Below, in pieces: positions 45,122-55,000 of a stretch of 64,000 bases of DNA; position 1 is the first letter of the stretch, and each line of letters begins with the position of its first letter. Made by a program: the position numbers and the translations under genes. This DNA is from Kutzneria kofuensis. Lineage in GTDB: Bacteria; Actinomycetota; Actinomycetes; Mycobacteriales; Pseudonocardiaceae. The notes under the pieces are model-generated. The model saw only the letters and a program-made list of their open reading frames with translations, ran no database searches and was not told the origin of the DNA. The stretch lies in the NCBI RefSeq assembly GCF_014203355.1, contig NZ_JACHIR010000001.1, forward strand, positions 5,706,038-5,770,037, read 5' to 3'.

Positions 45122-46060
45122 ATGGCACAGCACTGGACCGAAGCCGACATCCCCGACCAGACCGGCCGGACCGCGCTGGTCACCGGCGCCAACGCGGGCC
45201 TCGGGTTCCACGAGGCCCTGCAACTGGCCAAGCACGGCGCGCACGTCTACGTGGCGGCGCGCAACCCGCAGCGCGGCGAGGCGGCGATGACCAAGCTGCG
45301 CCGGCTGGCCCCGGCCGAAAATTTGGAGCTGGTGTCGCTGGACCTGGCCGACCTGGACTCCGTCCGCAAGCTGGCGGCCGACCTGCCGCCGCTGGACCTG
45401 CTCCTGAACAACGCCGGCGTGATGGCGGTGCCCCGCCGGCACACCACCAAGCAGGGCTTCGAGCTCCAGTTCGGCACCAACCACCTCGGCCACTTCGCGC
45501 TCACCGGCCTGCTGTTGCCGGGCCTGCTGGCCAAGCCGGGCAGCCGGGTCGTCACCCTGAGCAGCGGCATGCACCGCATGGGTCGGATCAACCTGGACGA
45601 CCTGCAGGCGGAGCGCCGCTACAGCCCGAACACCGCGTACGCCCAGTCGAAGCTGGCGAACGCGATCTTCACGGTCGAGCTGGACCGCCGCCTGAAGGCG
45701 GCGGGCGCCGACGTGATCAGCGTCGGCGCCCACCCCGGCTACGCGGCCACGGACCTCCAGTACAGCGGCCCGCAGCACGGCGGCGGTGGCGCGGTGTACG
45801 CGTGGCTGATGAAGGTCTTCACGCCGCTCGTCGCCCAGTCCGCGGCGATGGGCGCGCTGCCGGCGCTGCGCGCGGCGGTCGACCCGCAGGTGCGCGGCGG
45901 CCAGTACTACGGCCCGGGCGCGCTGTTCGAGCAGCGCGGCTACCCCGTCGAGGTGCACTACATCAAGCCCGCCTACGACGCGGAGCTGGGCCGCAAGCTG
46001 TGGGACGCCTCGGTGAAGCTGACGGGCGTCGACTACGCGGACCTGCCCGTCAAGAACTAG
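45122..46060 (+). CDS. Short-chain dehydrogenase/reductase (retinol dehydrogenase-like)
   Basis: 312-residue classical SDR: cofactor loop TGANAGLGFHEALQLA, NNAGVMAVP, catalytic Ser in VVTLSSGMH and YAQSK (Tyr-xxx-Lys). Long C-terminal part (VHYIKPAYDAELGRKLWDAS) matches the oxidoreductases annotated as retinol dehydrogenase-like in actinobacteria. ATG at 45122 follows GGAGAC. Its end overlaps the stop of the convergent monooxygenase gene by 4 bp. Probably controlled by the divergent TetR. Confidence 0.9.
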   Translation: MAQHWTEADIPDQTGRTALVTGANAGLGFHEALQLAKHGAHVYVAARNPQRGEAAMTKLRRLAPAENLELVSLDLADLDSVRKLAADLPPLDLLLNNAGVMAVPRRHTTKQGFELQFGTNHLGHFALTGLLLPGLLAKPGSRVVTLSSGMHRMGRINLDDLQAERRYSPNTAYAQSKLANAIFTVELDRRLKAAGADVISVGAHPGYAATDLQYSGPQHGGGGAVYAWLMKVFTPLVAQSAAMGALPALRAAVDPQVRGGQYYGPGALFEQRGYPVEVHYIKPAYDAELGRKLWDASVKLTGVDYADLPVKN

Positions 46061-47490
46061 CGGCACAGAATCCGGTTGTGGGCCTCGCGGAGGTCGGCGG
46101 CGGTGCCGTCGCCGACGCTCCGCCAGCCGACAAAACCGTCCGGCCGCACCAGGATCGCCCCGTTCTCGTCGATGCCGGTGACGTCGGCCCAGCCGGGAAC
46201 CGCGTGGACCGGGATGCCGACCTCGGCCGCCGCCGCGAGCCAGCCGTCGGCCTTGGTCCCGGTCACCAAGGTGAAGCCGTCGATCAGGTCCAATGTGGAC
46301 GTTTCCGGTGACACCCACAGATGGGGGATGCGGCTGCCGGGCGTGCCGTCGAGGGTGAGGTCCTCCAGTGACGGCAGCGGTTCCGCGCCGATCACGGCCG
46401 GTGAGTCGTACCGGTAGCCGGCGATCACCACCAGCACGTTGGCCATGCCGACGGCGGCCCGGTCGGCGGCCCGCTTGGCGCTGAAGTCCCAGTGCAGTTC
46501 CCGGTGCTCGCCGCGGATCAGGCTCTGCTCCATGGTGAACTGGGCCACGGGCTTGCGTTCCAGCTCGTACGTGTCGAGCAGCGCGTCCCCGCCGGCAGCC
46601 AGTTTCCAGGCCAGGTTGTGCCCGTCGGCGACGCCGGTGTTCAGGCCGAAGCCGCCGGTCGGCGGCACCACGTGGGCGGCGTCGCCGATGAGGAACACGT
46701 TGCCCTGACGGAACTTCGTCGCCACCCGGGCGGTGGACGCCCACGGCAGCATGCTGATCACGTCCACCTCGACGTCGCCAACCCCGGTGGCGGCGCGGAG
46801 CAGCCGCTGGAACTCCGAGACCGGCATGCCGGGGTCGCCGCCGGGCACGTGGAAGATCCACCGGTCGCCGTGGTCGACCTTCATCAGGATCCCGGTCGAC
46901 TCCTCGTTGCGCAGCACGGACATCGAGTACTCGGGCACCGGCAGGCCGGGGGCCCGGAACAGCACGTTGAGCATGTGGCCGCCGAGCACGCCGGGGCCGG
47001 TGGTGCCGATGCCGAGCAGCTCCCGGACCCGGCTCCGCGCGCCGTCGGCGGCGATCACGTAGTCCGCCTCGACGGTCTCGCCGGACACCGTCGTCACCAC
47101 GCCGTCGTCGGTCGCAGCGACCACTTCGGCGCCGAAGTCGATCCGGACCCCGAGGTCGCGGGCCAAGTCCAGAGCCGCGCGGTCGATGCGGTGCTGCGGG
47201 CAGGAGCCCAGCGAGGCCGGCCCGATCTCGGGAAACGCGATCGGCCCGGTCGTCGCGGTCAACTCGGCCAGGCTGGGCCCGCTGGCCACGCCGCGCTGTT
47301 GGTCGTCGGTCTCGAACTCGATGCCGGCCCAGCGCACGATCTCGGCCGACCGCGGGTTCAGGCCGAACGCCCGCGGGTGGTCCGACACCGTCGCCCGGCG
47401 TTCCAGCACCCGCACCGAAACGCCCTGCCTGGCCAGGAAAACCGCGGTGCACAGGCCGACCGTGCCGCCGCCGACGATCACTACATCCAT
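46057..47490 (-). CDS. FAD-dependent aromatic monooxygenase (PheA/TfdB family)
   Basis: 477-residue class A flavin monooxygenase. FAD-binding GxGxxG in VVIVGGGTVGLCTAVFLARQ, the DG motif ADYVIAADGARSRVRELLG and the second FAD motif VFLIGDAAHVVPPTGGFGLN, then a thioredoxin-like C-terminal domain. Enzymes of this kind hydroxylate phenols, polyketides or antibiotics such as rifampicin or tetracyclines. ATG at 47490 follows GGAGGGGG. Divergent from a TetR regulator with two operator copies in the gap, so expression is presumably inducible by its substrate. Confidence 0.9.
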   Translation of the reverse strand: MDVVIVGGGTVGLCTAVFLARQGVSVRVLERRATVSDHPRAFGLNPRSAEIVRWAGIEFETDDQQRGVASGPSLAELTATTGPIAFPEIGPASLGSCPQHRIDRAALDLARDLGVRIDFGAEVVAATDDGVVTTVSGETVEADYVIAADGARSRVRELLGIGTTGPGVLGGHMLNVLFRAPGLPVPEYSMSVLRNEESTGILMKVDHGDRWIFHVPGGDPGMPVSEFQRLLRAATGVGDVEVDVISMLPWASTARVATKFRQGNVFLIGDAAHVVPPTGGFGLNTGVADGHNLAWKLAAGGDALLDTYELERKPVAQFTMEQSLIRGEHRELHWDFSAKRAADRAAVGMANVLVVIAGYRYDSPAVIGAEPLPSLEDLTLDGTPGSRIPHLWVSPETSTLDLIDGFTLVTGTKADGWLAAAAEVGIPVHAVPGWADVTGIDENGAILVRPDGFVGWRSVGDGTAADLREAHNRILCR

Positions 47491-47508
47491 GGGGTCCCCC
47501 TCCAAAGT

Positions 47509-47543
47509 GGGAACGTTGTTCCCGACTTGGGAACACTGTACCC
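47509..47543. promoter_or_regulatory. two TetR operators, GGGAACnnnGTTCCC
   Basis: Perfect palindrome GGGAACGTTGTTCCC at 47509-47523 and near-copy GGGAACACTGTACCC at 47529-47543, spaced 20 bp (two helical turns), between the monooxygenase and tetR starts. Confidence 0.72.
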
Positions 47544-47549
47544 GCTTAG

Positions 47550-47555
47550 TAGGGT
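47550..47555 (+). promoter_or_regulatory. -10 element TAGGGT of tetR
   Basis: TAGGGT lies 7 nt before ATG 47563; consistent with a leaderless mRNA, though AGGGTGGG could also serve as a ribosome binding site. Confidence 0.4.
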
Positions 47556-47562
47556 GGGCGCC

Positions 47563-48270
47563 ATGCCCCAAAGGTTCACGCTGGTCTGGACCCGGCTGGC
47601 GGAGCAGCGCCGGCGCCAGTCGCTGAGCGTCGAGCAGATCGTCGCCGCCGCGATCCGGCTGGCCGACGCCGAGGGCACGCAGGCGCTGACCATGCGCCGG
47701 GTGGCCACCGAGGCCGGCACCGGCACCACCTCGCTCTACCGCTACGTCACCAACAAGGACGAGCTGCTGGAGCTGATGGTCGACGCCGTGCAGGGCGAGG
47801 ACGAGTGGCCGGCGGCCCCGTCCGGCGACTGGCGGGCCGACCTGACGGTGGTCGCCAACGGCATGCGGGTCACGATGCTGCGGCACCCGTGGCTGGCCAC
47901 CGAGCTGCGCAGCCGGCCGACGCTGGGCCCGAACGCCTTGCGGCAGGCCGATTTTGCCCTCGCGGCGGCCGGCGGGGCGACCTCCGACATCACGCTGGCC
48001 TCGGCGCTGCTCGGGGCCGTGGCGAACTACGTGCACGGGGCGGTGCTGGCCGAGCTGTCGGAGCGGGAAGACGTGCGCAGCACCGGAATGAGCCAGGACG
48101 AGTGGCGCTCGGCGGTGTCGCCGTACGTGCGGGAGGTCATCATCGACAGCGGGAACTACCCGCAGGTGGCGCGCCGCATCTTCGAGGCCGAGGACCTCAG
48201 CCACGACCAGCAGTTCGCCTTCGGGCTGGAATGCGTGCTGGCGGGCATAGAAAAAAGCGTGGCCCGCTGA
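47563..48270 (+). CDS. TetR-family regulator of the flavin monooxygenase
   Basis: 235 residues. N-terminal helix-turn-helix SVEQIVAAAIRLADAEGTQ, LTMRRVATEAGTGTTSLYRYV; C-terminal TetR_C_1-type ligand domain with WLATELRSRPTLGPN. Members of this subgroup control tetracycline- or drug-modifying genes. Divergent from the monooxygenase through paired operators. The final codons overlap the terminator of lon on the other strand, an A-run (48251-48256) that encodes part of the C-terminal EKS. Confidence 0.88.
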   Translation: MPQRFTLVWTRLAEQRRRQSLSVEQIVAAAIRLADAEGTQALTMRRVATEAGTGTTSLYRYVTNKDELLELMVDAVQGEDEWPAAPSGDWRADLTVVANGMRVTMLRHPWLATELRSRPTLGPNALRQADFALAAAGGATSDITLASALLGAVANYVHGAVLAELSEREDVRSTGMSQDEWRSAVSPYVREVIIDSGNYPQVARRIFEAEDLSHDQQFAFGLECVLAGIEKSVAR

Positions 48271-48285
48271 CCGCGAGCCACGCTT
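48251..48285 (-). terminator. intrinsic terminator of lon, embedded in the end of tetR
   Basis: On the minus strand AAGCGTGGC (48285-48277) pairs with GCCACGCTT (48263-48255), followed by a run of six T. A canonical stem plus U-run is rare in this GC-rich sequence. Confidence 0.8.
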
Positions 48286-48297
48286 CTCCTCACTGCG

Positions 48298-50637
48298 TCA
48301 GGCGCTCAGCACCGGCGCGGTGACCGGCTGCAGCGCGATGTCCAGCACCTCGCGGACGTCGCCGACCAGGTGCACCTCCAGCTGCTCACGAACCGAGGCC
48401 GGGACGTCGTCCAGGTCGGGCTCGTTCCGCTTGGGCAGCAACACCGTGGTGATGCCCGCCCGGTGTGCGGCCAGCAGCTTCTGCTTGACGCCGCCGATGG
48501 GCAGCACCCGCCCGGTCAGCGACACCTCGCCGGTCATGGCCACGTCCGAGCGGACGGGCCGGCCCGACAGCAGCGACGCCAGCGCGGTGGTCATGGTGAC
48601 CCCGGCGCTCGGGCCGTCCTTCGGCACCGCGCCGGCGGGCACGTGGACGTGCACGCCGCGGTCCTTCAGATCGCCGACCGGCAGTTCCAGCTCGGCGCCG
48701 TGCGAACGGAGGTAGCTCAGCGCGATGTGCGCCGACTCCTTCATCACGTCGCCCAGCTGCCCGGTCAGCGCCACCCCGGTCGAACCCGTCTCCGGGTCGG
48801 CCAGCGAGGCCTCGACGAACAGCACGTCACCACCGACGCCGGTGACCGCGAGACCGGTCGCCACGCCCGGCACCGCCGTGCGCTCGGCCGACTCCGGCGT
48901 GTGCCGCGGCCGTCCGAGGAAGTCGGGCAGGTTGGCGTCGGTCACGGCCAGCGGCAGCTTCGCCTCGTCCACGGCCGCCTTGCGCAGCACGCGGGCGAGC
49001 GACCGCTCCAGGTCGCGGACCCCGGCCTCCCGGGTGTACTCCGCGGCCAGCCGGCGCAGCGCGTCGTCGGTGACGGTCACGTCGTCGGCGGTCAGCCCGG
49101 CCCGCTCCAGCTGGCGGGCCAGCAGGTGGTCGCGGGCGATGGTGACCTTCTCCTCCTCGGTGTAGCCGTCCAGCCGGACCAGCTCCATCCGGTCCAGCAG
49201 CGGGCCGGGGATGGCCTCCAGCACGTTGGCCGTGGCCAGGAACAGCACGTCCGACAGGTCCAGCTCGACCTCCAGGTAGTGGTCCCGGAACGTGTGGTTC
49301 TGCGCCGGGTCCAACACCTCCAGCAGGGCCGCGGTCGGGTCGCCGCGGTAGTCGGAGCCGACCTTGTCGACCTCGTCCAGCAGCACGACCGGGTTCATCG
49401 AGCCGGCTTCCTTGATCGCCCGCACGATGCGACCGGGCAGCGCGCCGACGTAGGTGCGCCGGTGGCCCCGGATCTCCGCCTCGTCCCGGACGCCGCCGAG
49501 CGCGACGCGGACGAACTTGCGGCCCATGGCCCGCGCGACCGACTCACCCAGCGAGGTCTTGCCCACGCCGGGCGGGCCGACCAGGGCGAGCACGGCGCCG
49601 CTGCGCCGGCCGCCGACGACGCCCAGGCCCTTGTCGGCCCGGCGCCGCCGCACCGCCAGGTGCTCGATGATCCGGTCCTTCACGTCGTCCAGGCCGGCGT
49701 GGTCGGCGTCCAGCACCGCCCGCGCGCCCGTGATGTCGTACGCGTCCTCGGTCCGCTCGTTCCACGGCATGTCCAGCACCGTGTCCAGCCACGTGCGGAT
49801 CCAGCTGACCTCGGGCGACTGCTCGGAGGTCCGCTCCAGCTTGTCCACCTCGGTCAGCGCCGCCTCGCGCACCTTCTCCGGCAGGTCGGCGGCCTCCACG
49901 CGGGCCCGGTAGTCCTGCTCCTCGGACGCCGGCTTGCCGTCCAGCTCGGCGAGCTCCTTGCGGATCGCCGCCAGCTGCTGGCGCAGCAGGAACTCGCGCT
50001 GCTGCTTCTCCATGCCCTCCTTGACGTCCTTGCGGATCGTCTCGGCCACGTCCAGCTCGGCCATGTGCTCACGGCCCCAGGCCAGCAGCTTCTCCAGCCG
50101 CTCACGGACGTCGACGGTCTCCAGCAGCCAGATCTTCTGCTCGTCGGTGATGTAGGAGGCGTAGCCGGCCAGGTCGGCCAGCGCCGACGGGTCGTCGACG
50201 CCCTGCACCGAGTCGACCACCTGCCACGCGCCCCGCTGCTGCAGGATCGAGGTGACCAGGGTGCGGTACTCCTTGGCCAGCTCGCGGGTGGCCTCGTCGA
50301 CCGGCGGCTCGTCCTGGATCTCGGCCTCCACCCACAGCGCCGCGCCGGGGCCGGTCGTGCCGGTGCCGATCTTCACGCGGTCGGTGCCGCGGACGACCGC
50401 CGCGCGCTCGCCGCCGGGCAGCCGGCCGATCTGGGTGATCACCCCCAGCGTGCCCACCTTCGCGTACTTGCCCTCCAGGCGGGGCACCAGCAGCACCTTC
50501 GACCCGGTGTCGCCGGCCTGCGCGGCCTCGACGGCGGCGCGGATCTCCGCGTCGGCGAGCTTGACCGGCACCACCATGCCGGGCAGCACGACCACGTCGT
50601 CCAGCGGGAGCACCGGGAGTGCCAGTGTTTCGCTCAC
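48298..50637 (-). CDS. lon: ATP-dependent Lon protease
   Basis: 779-residue LonA protease degrading misfolded and regulatory proteins. N-terminal LON substrate domain ([20 protein letters not shown]), coiled linker, AAA+ with Walker [12 protein letters not shown] and Walker [12 protein letters not shown], and the protease domain with catalytic Ser in [10 protein letters not shown] and Lys in [15 protein letters not shown] at 50637 starts the family [11 protein letters not shown]; two earlier in-frame starts would include the operator. An HspR-type HAIR palindrome upstream suggests heat-shock control. Confidence 0.94.
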   Translation of the reverse strand: MSETLALPVLPLDDVVVLPGMVVPVKLADAEIRAAVEAAQAGDTGSKVLLVPRLEGKYAKVGTLGVITQIGRLPGGERAAVVRGTDRVKIGTGTTGPGAALWVEAEIQDEPPVDEATRELAKEYRTLVTSILQQRGAWQVVDSVQGVDDPSALADLAGYASYITDEQKIWLLETVDVRERLEKLLAWGREHMAELDVAETIRKDVKEGMEKQQREFLLRQQLAAIRKELAELDGKPASEEQDYRARVEAADLPEKVREAALTEVDKLERTSEQSPEVSWIRTWLDTVLDMPWNERTEDAYDITGARAVLDADHAGLDDVKDRIIEHLAVRRRRADKGLGVVGGRRSGAVLALVGPPGVGKTSLGESVARAMGRKFVRVALGGVRDEAEIRGHRRTYVGALPGRIVRAIKEAGSMNPVVLLDEVDKVGSDYRGDPTAALLEVLDPAQNHTFRDHYLEVELDLSDVLFLATANVLEAIPGPLLDRMELVRLDGYTEEEKVTIARDHLLARQLERAGLTADDVTVTDDALRRLAAEYTREAGVRDLERSLARVLRKAAVDEAKLPLAVTDANLPDFLGRPRHTPESAERTAVPGVATGLAVTGVGGDVLFVEASLADPETGSTGVALTGQLGDVMKESAHIALSYLRSHGAELELPVGDLKDRGVHVHVPAGAVPKDGPSAGVTMTTALASLLSGRPVRSDVAMTGEVSLTGRVLPIGGVKQKLLAAHRAGITTVLLPKRNEPDLDDVPASVREQLEVHLVGDVREVLDIALQPVTAPVLSA

Positions 50638-50655
50638 GTCTTCCACCTTCCACAA

Positions 50656-50678
50656 GGTTGAGTCGTACTGGCTCAACC
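50656..50678 (-). promoter_or_regulatory. HAIR-like (HspR) operator upstream of lon
   Basis: GGTTGAG(T)...CTCAACC inverted repeat; the inner part TTGAGT-N7-GCTCAA differs from the HspR HAIR consensus CTTGAGT-N7-ACTCAAG at the right-half A and the outermost bases. It ends 18 bp before the lon start. Confidence 0.6.
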
Positions 50679-50898
50679 AACTGGAGTCGGGAAGTGTTCC
50701 CGAACGGATGTTCGCCGACAGCGATCCGCGCCACGGTCACTGAGCGTGACCTTGTTGACGGTGCGGCACACCTGGCCAAACGCGCCGTGACGCGACAAAA
50801 TCCCTGCGTGTTCGTGACCCGACCGAGGTGGACACCGGGCAAGCCGCGCCCCCACCATTAACACGATCGGGTGAAATTTTGCGGAAGGGGTCGCGCGG

Positions 50899-51711
50899 AT
50901 GCACCGTCCTCGGTGGATACCTGCCGACGTCGACCTGGACCGCCCCAACCCGGCCCGGATCCTCGACTACTTCCTCGGCGGCGCGCACAACTTCGCGGTC
51001 GACCGGGCCGCCGCCAAGAAGGCCGTGCAGGCCATGCCCGAGGTGGCCAACGGCATGCGGGCCAGCCGGTCCTTTCTGAGACGCGCGGTGACGTGCCTGG
51101 TGGCGGCCGGTGTCGACCAGTTCCTCGACCTCGGCTCCGGCATCCCGACCGTGGGCAACGTGCACGAGATCGCGCACCGGATCAATCCCGGCGCCCGCGT
51201 GGTGTACGTCGACAACGAGCCCATCGCGGTGGCGCACAGCCGGACCATCCTCGGCCACAACCCGCTGGTCGCACCGGTGCGGGCCGATCTGCGCCACCCC
51301 GACTCCGTGCTGAACCTGCCGCAGGTCCGCGAAATGATCGACTTCTCCCGGCCGGTCGGGCTGATCGCCATCGCCGTGCTGCACTATCTGCCGGACGCCG
51401 ATGATCCGCACGGCCTCGTCGAGGCCTACCGCAATGCCCTGGCGCCCGGCAGTTACATGGCGATATCGCACGCGACCGTCGACTTCGTGCCGGACGACCA
51501 GCTGGGGGCGGTGAGCCAGGTGGAGGGGATCTACCGGCAGATCAGCGCCCAGCTGCACCCTCGCCCGTACGGAGAGGTGGCCAAGTTCTTCACCGGCCTG
51601 GAGCTGATCGACCCCGGTGTGGTTCCCGTCCGGCAGTGGCGGTCGGAGTGGAACGACCAGAACGAGGGCAAGGTCCACCTATCCTACGGCGGCGTCGCGC
51701 GCAAGCCCTGA
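50899..51711 (+). CDS. SAM-dependent methyltransferase, DUF574 family
   Basis: 270-residue actinobacterial-type methyltransferase. Signature N-terminus RPNPARILDYFLGGAHNFAVDR, SAM site FLDLGSGIPTVGNVHEIAH with acidic VVYVDNEPIAVAH, then FSRPVGLIAIAVLHYLPD and the C-terminal FFTGLELIDPGVV / W---W segment. These genes are present in many copies in actinomycetes with unknown targets. ATG at 50899 follows GGAAGGGG. Divergent from lon; followed by a repeat-based terminator. Confidence 0.9.
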   Translation: MHRPRWIPADVDLDRPNPARILDYFLGGAHNFAVDRAAAKKAVQAMPEVANGMRASRSFLRRAVTCLVAAGVDQFLDLGSGIPTVGNVHEIAHRINPGARVVYVDNEPIAVAHSRTILGHNPLVAPVRADLRHPDSVLNLPQVREMIDFSRPVGLIAIAVLHYLPDADDPHGLVEAYRNALAPGSYMAISHATVDFVPDDQLGAVSQVEGIYRQISAQLHPRPYGEVAKFFTGLELIDPGVVPVRQWRSEWNDQNEGKVHLSYGGVARKP

Positions 51712-51722
51712 TTTTTTGGGGT

Positions 51723-51800
51723 ACGTGAGTGGCTCATTTCGCATATAGGCGCACCTGAGCCACTCAGGTCGGGGTAAAAGCGCAAATGAGCCACTCACGT
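51723..51800. repeat. three copies of a TGAGCCACTCA-type element forming nested hairpins
   Basis: ACGTGAGTGGCTCATTT (51723-51739) is the perfect complement of AAATGAGCCACTCACGT (51784-51800); between them ACCTGAGCCACTCAGGT (51753-51769) is itself a 7-bp-arm palindrome. All share TGAGCCACTC. Probably terminates the DUF574 gene ahead of the cobN riboswitch. Confidence 0.8.
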
Positions 51801-51861
51801 GCGGGTAAGGGATGGGCCGCGTGGGGTGGGTCTCGTGCGGCCCGGGTGGGGCGGGTTCGGT

Positions 51862-51990
51862 GGCTAGGCTGAGCCGGACCAGACGGCGGTGTTGCGAGGA
51901 ACCCGGTGCAAGTCCGGGGCGGTCGCGCCACTGTGAAAGCCAGACACTCCACCACCGGCCGTGATGTCTCTACCCGGGGCGCGGGACCCC
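51862..51990 (+). promoter_or_regulatory. cobalamin riboswitch upstream of cobN
   Basis: Contains the B12-box core AGCCAGACACT (about 51938-51948), the preceding GAGGAACCCGGTGCAAGTCC element and the GGTCGCGCCACTGTGAA segment, in the order and spacing of adenosylcobalamin-type riboswitches. The cobN start follows at 52007 with GAGGAGGGT, so ligand binding could hide the ribosome binding site or stop transcription. Confidence 0.88.
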
Positions 51991-52006
51991 GAGGAGGGTA
52001 CGGCTG

Positions 52007-55000
52007 ATGACTTCGCGCGTCCTGCTGCTCTCGACGGCAGACACCGACCTGCTCGCCGCCAAGGCGAGCGGCGCCGAGTACACCGTGGGCAATCCGGCCC
52101 GGCTGGAGGTCGAGGACCTGCCGGGGCTGCTTCGGGACGCCGACCTGGTGGTGGTGCGGCTGCTGGGCGGCCGCCGGGCCTGGGAGGAGGGCCTCGACGC
52201 GGTGCTGGCCGCGGGCCTGCCGACCGTGTGCCTCGGCGGCGAGGCGACTCCCGACGCGGAGCTGATGGCGGCGTCGACGGTGCCGGCGGGCGTGGCCACG
52301 CAAGCGCTTGCCTACCTGGTGGAGGGCGGCCCGGCCAATCTCGGCCAGTTGGCGAACTTCCTGTCCGACACGGTATTGCTGACGGGCGAGGGCTTCGAGC
52401 CGCCGGTGAGCACGCCGGTATACGGCGTGCACGGCGAGCGTCAGCACGAGGACGGCCGGCCGACGGTCGGCATCGTCTTCTACCGGGCGCACGCGCTGGC
52501 GGGGAACACGGCGTTCGTGGACACGCTGGCGGACGCGGTGGAGGCGGCCGGGGCGAACGTGCTGCCGGTGTTCTGCGGCTCGCTGCGCGGCCTGGCCGGC
52601 GACGAATCGGCGGGCCTGCTGGAGGTTCTGAGCCACTGCGACGCCGTGGTGGCGACGGTGCTCGCGGCCGGCGGGGCGGTGGCGGCGGACGCCAGCGCGG
52701 GCGGCGACGAGGATGCCTGGGACGCGGGCGCCTTGGCGGCGCTGGACATCCCGGTGCTGCAGGGGCTCTGCCTCACGTCGTCCCGGGCGACGTGGCAGGC
52801 GTCGGACGCGGCGCTGTCACCGATGGACGCGGCGATGCAGGTGGCGATCCCGGAGTTCGACGGCCGGCTGATCGGCGTTCCCTTCTCCTTCAAGGAGAAC
52901 GGCCCGGACGGCATCCCGGTGTACGTGGCCGACCCGGAGCGGTCGGCGCGCGTGGCCGGCACGGCGGTGGGGCTGGCCCGGCTGCGGCACGTGCCGAACC
53001 AGGACAAGAAGGTCGCCATCGTGCTGTCGTCGTACCCGACCAAGCACGCCCGCGTGGGCAACGCGGTCGGACTGGACACCCCGGCCTCGGCGGTGATCCT
53101 GTTGCGCCGCATGCTCGAGCAGGGCTACGACCTCGGCGGCCTCGACGTGTCCACACTGGACGGCGACACGCTGATCCACCGGCTGATCGCGGCCGGCGGG
53201 CACGACGTGGACTGGCTGACCGAGGAGCAGATGTCCGGCGCGGCCATCAAGATCCCGTCCGCCACCTACCGGACCTGGTTCGACGCGCTGCCGCCGTCCT
53301 TCCGTGACGGTGTTGTCGAGCACTGGGGCGAAGCGCCGGGCCAGCTCTACGTCACCGACGACGAGATCTACGTGGCCTCGCTGCGGTTCGGCAACGTGAT
53401 GCTGCTGATCCAGCCGCCGCGCGGTTTCGGCGAGAACCCGGTCGCCATCTACCACGACCCGAACCTGCCGCCGTCGCACCAGTACCTGGCCGCCTACCGC
53501 TGGCTGGAGGAGGAGTTCGGCGCGCACGCGGTGCTGCACCTCGGCAAGCACGGCACGCTGGAGTGGTTGCCGGGCAAGGGATTGGGCCTGGCCAGCGACT
53601 GCGCGCCGGACGCGGTGCTCGGCGGCCTGCCGATGATCTACCCGTTCATCGTGAACGACCCGGGCGAGGGCACGCAGGCCAAGCGCCGCGCCCACGCCAC
53701 CGTGGTGGACCACATGATCCCGCCGATGGCCCGCGCCGACACCTACGGCGACATGGCCAAGCTGGAGCAGCTGCTCGACGAGTACGCCACCGTGCAGGCG
53801 CTGGACCCGTCCAAGCTGGCGACCGTGCGCGGCCAGATCTGGGAGCTGGTGACCAGCGCCAAGCTGCACCACGACCTGCACCAGGCCGAGGTCCCCGGCG
53901 AGGAGGACTTCGACGACTTCGTCATGCACATCGACGGCTACCTGTGCGAGATCAAGGACGTGCAGATCCGGGACGGCCTGCACATCCTCGGCCGCGCGCC
54001 GGAGGGTGAGGAGCTGATCAACGACGTGCTCGCGGTGCTGCGGGCGCGGCAGGTCTTCGGCGGCAAGGTCGGTGCCATCACGGGTCTGCGCGCCGCGCTG
54101 GCAGTCCACTTCGGACTGGACGAGGAGACACTGCTGGCCGACCCGGGCCTCAGGGTGCCTGATACCGGTGGACTGTCCGAACTGGTCGAGGGTCCGGCCC
54201 AGACCGGAGCCGATGTCGTCGACCTGCTTGAGGAACTGGCCCGCCGGCTGGTGACCGCCGTGCACGACAACGGCTGGGCGACCGACGGGATCACCGAAAC
54301 CGTGCTGGGGCAACGGGTCGAGAGCGTGGAGACGGTGCTCGGCTTCACCCGCGACGAGGTGGTGCCACGCTTGGCGCGGACCACCGACGAGATCCGGAAC
54401 GTGTTGCGCGCTTTGGACGGCCGGTTCATCGAACCGGGCCCGTCCGGATCGCCGACCCGCGGCCTGGTGTCGGTGCTGCCGACCGGCCGCAACTTCTATT
54501 CCGTCGACCCCAAGGCGATTCCCTCCCGCAATGCCTTCGACGTCGGCTCGGCGCTGGCGGATTCCCTGCTGGCCCGGTATCACGAGGACACCGGGGAATG
54601 GCCGCGCAGCGTCGGCCTGACGGTGTGGGGCACCTCCGCGATGCGCACGCAGGGCGACGACATCGCGGAACTGTTGTGGCTGCTGGGAACCCGGCCGGTG
54701 TGGGACGACGCGTCCCGCCGGGTCACCGGCTTCGAGATCGTTCCCGTGTCGGAGTTGGGACGCCCCCGGATCGACGTGGTGGTCCGCATCTCCGGCTTCT
54801 TCCGCGACGCCTTCCCGCACGTGGTCGCCGTGCTGGACGACGCGATCGCTGCGGTCGCCCGGCTCGACGAGTCCGACGAGGACAACTACGTCGCCGCCCA
54901 CTTCCGCCGCGACTTGGAAGAACACGGCGACGAGCGCCGCGCCACCACCAGGATCTTCGGCTCCAAGCCCGGCGCGTACGGCGCCGGCCTGTTGCCGCTG

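Noticed and set aside
51723-51800. Short repeats before cobN considered as CRISPR or attachment site
   Set aside because: Motif copies are inverted or palindromic with unequal spacing; no integrase, tRNA or cas gene nearby.
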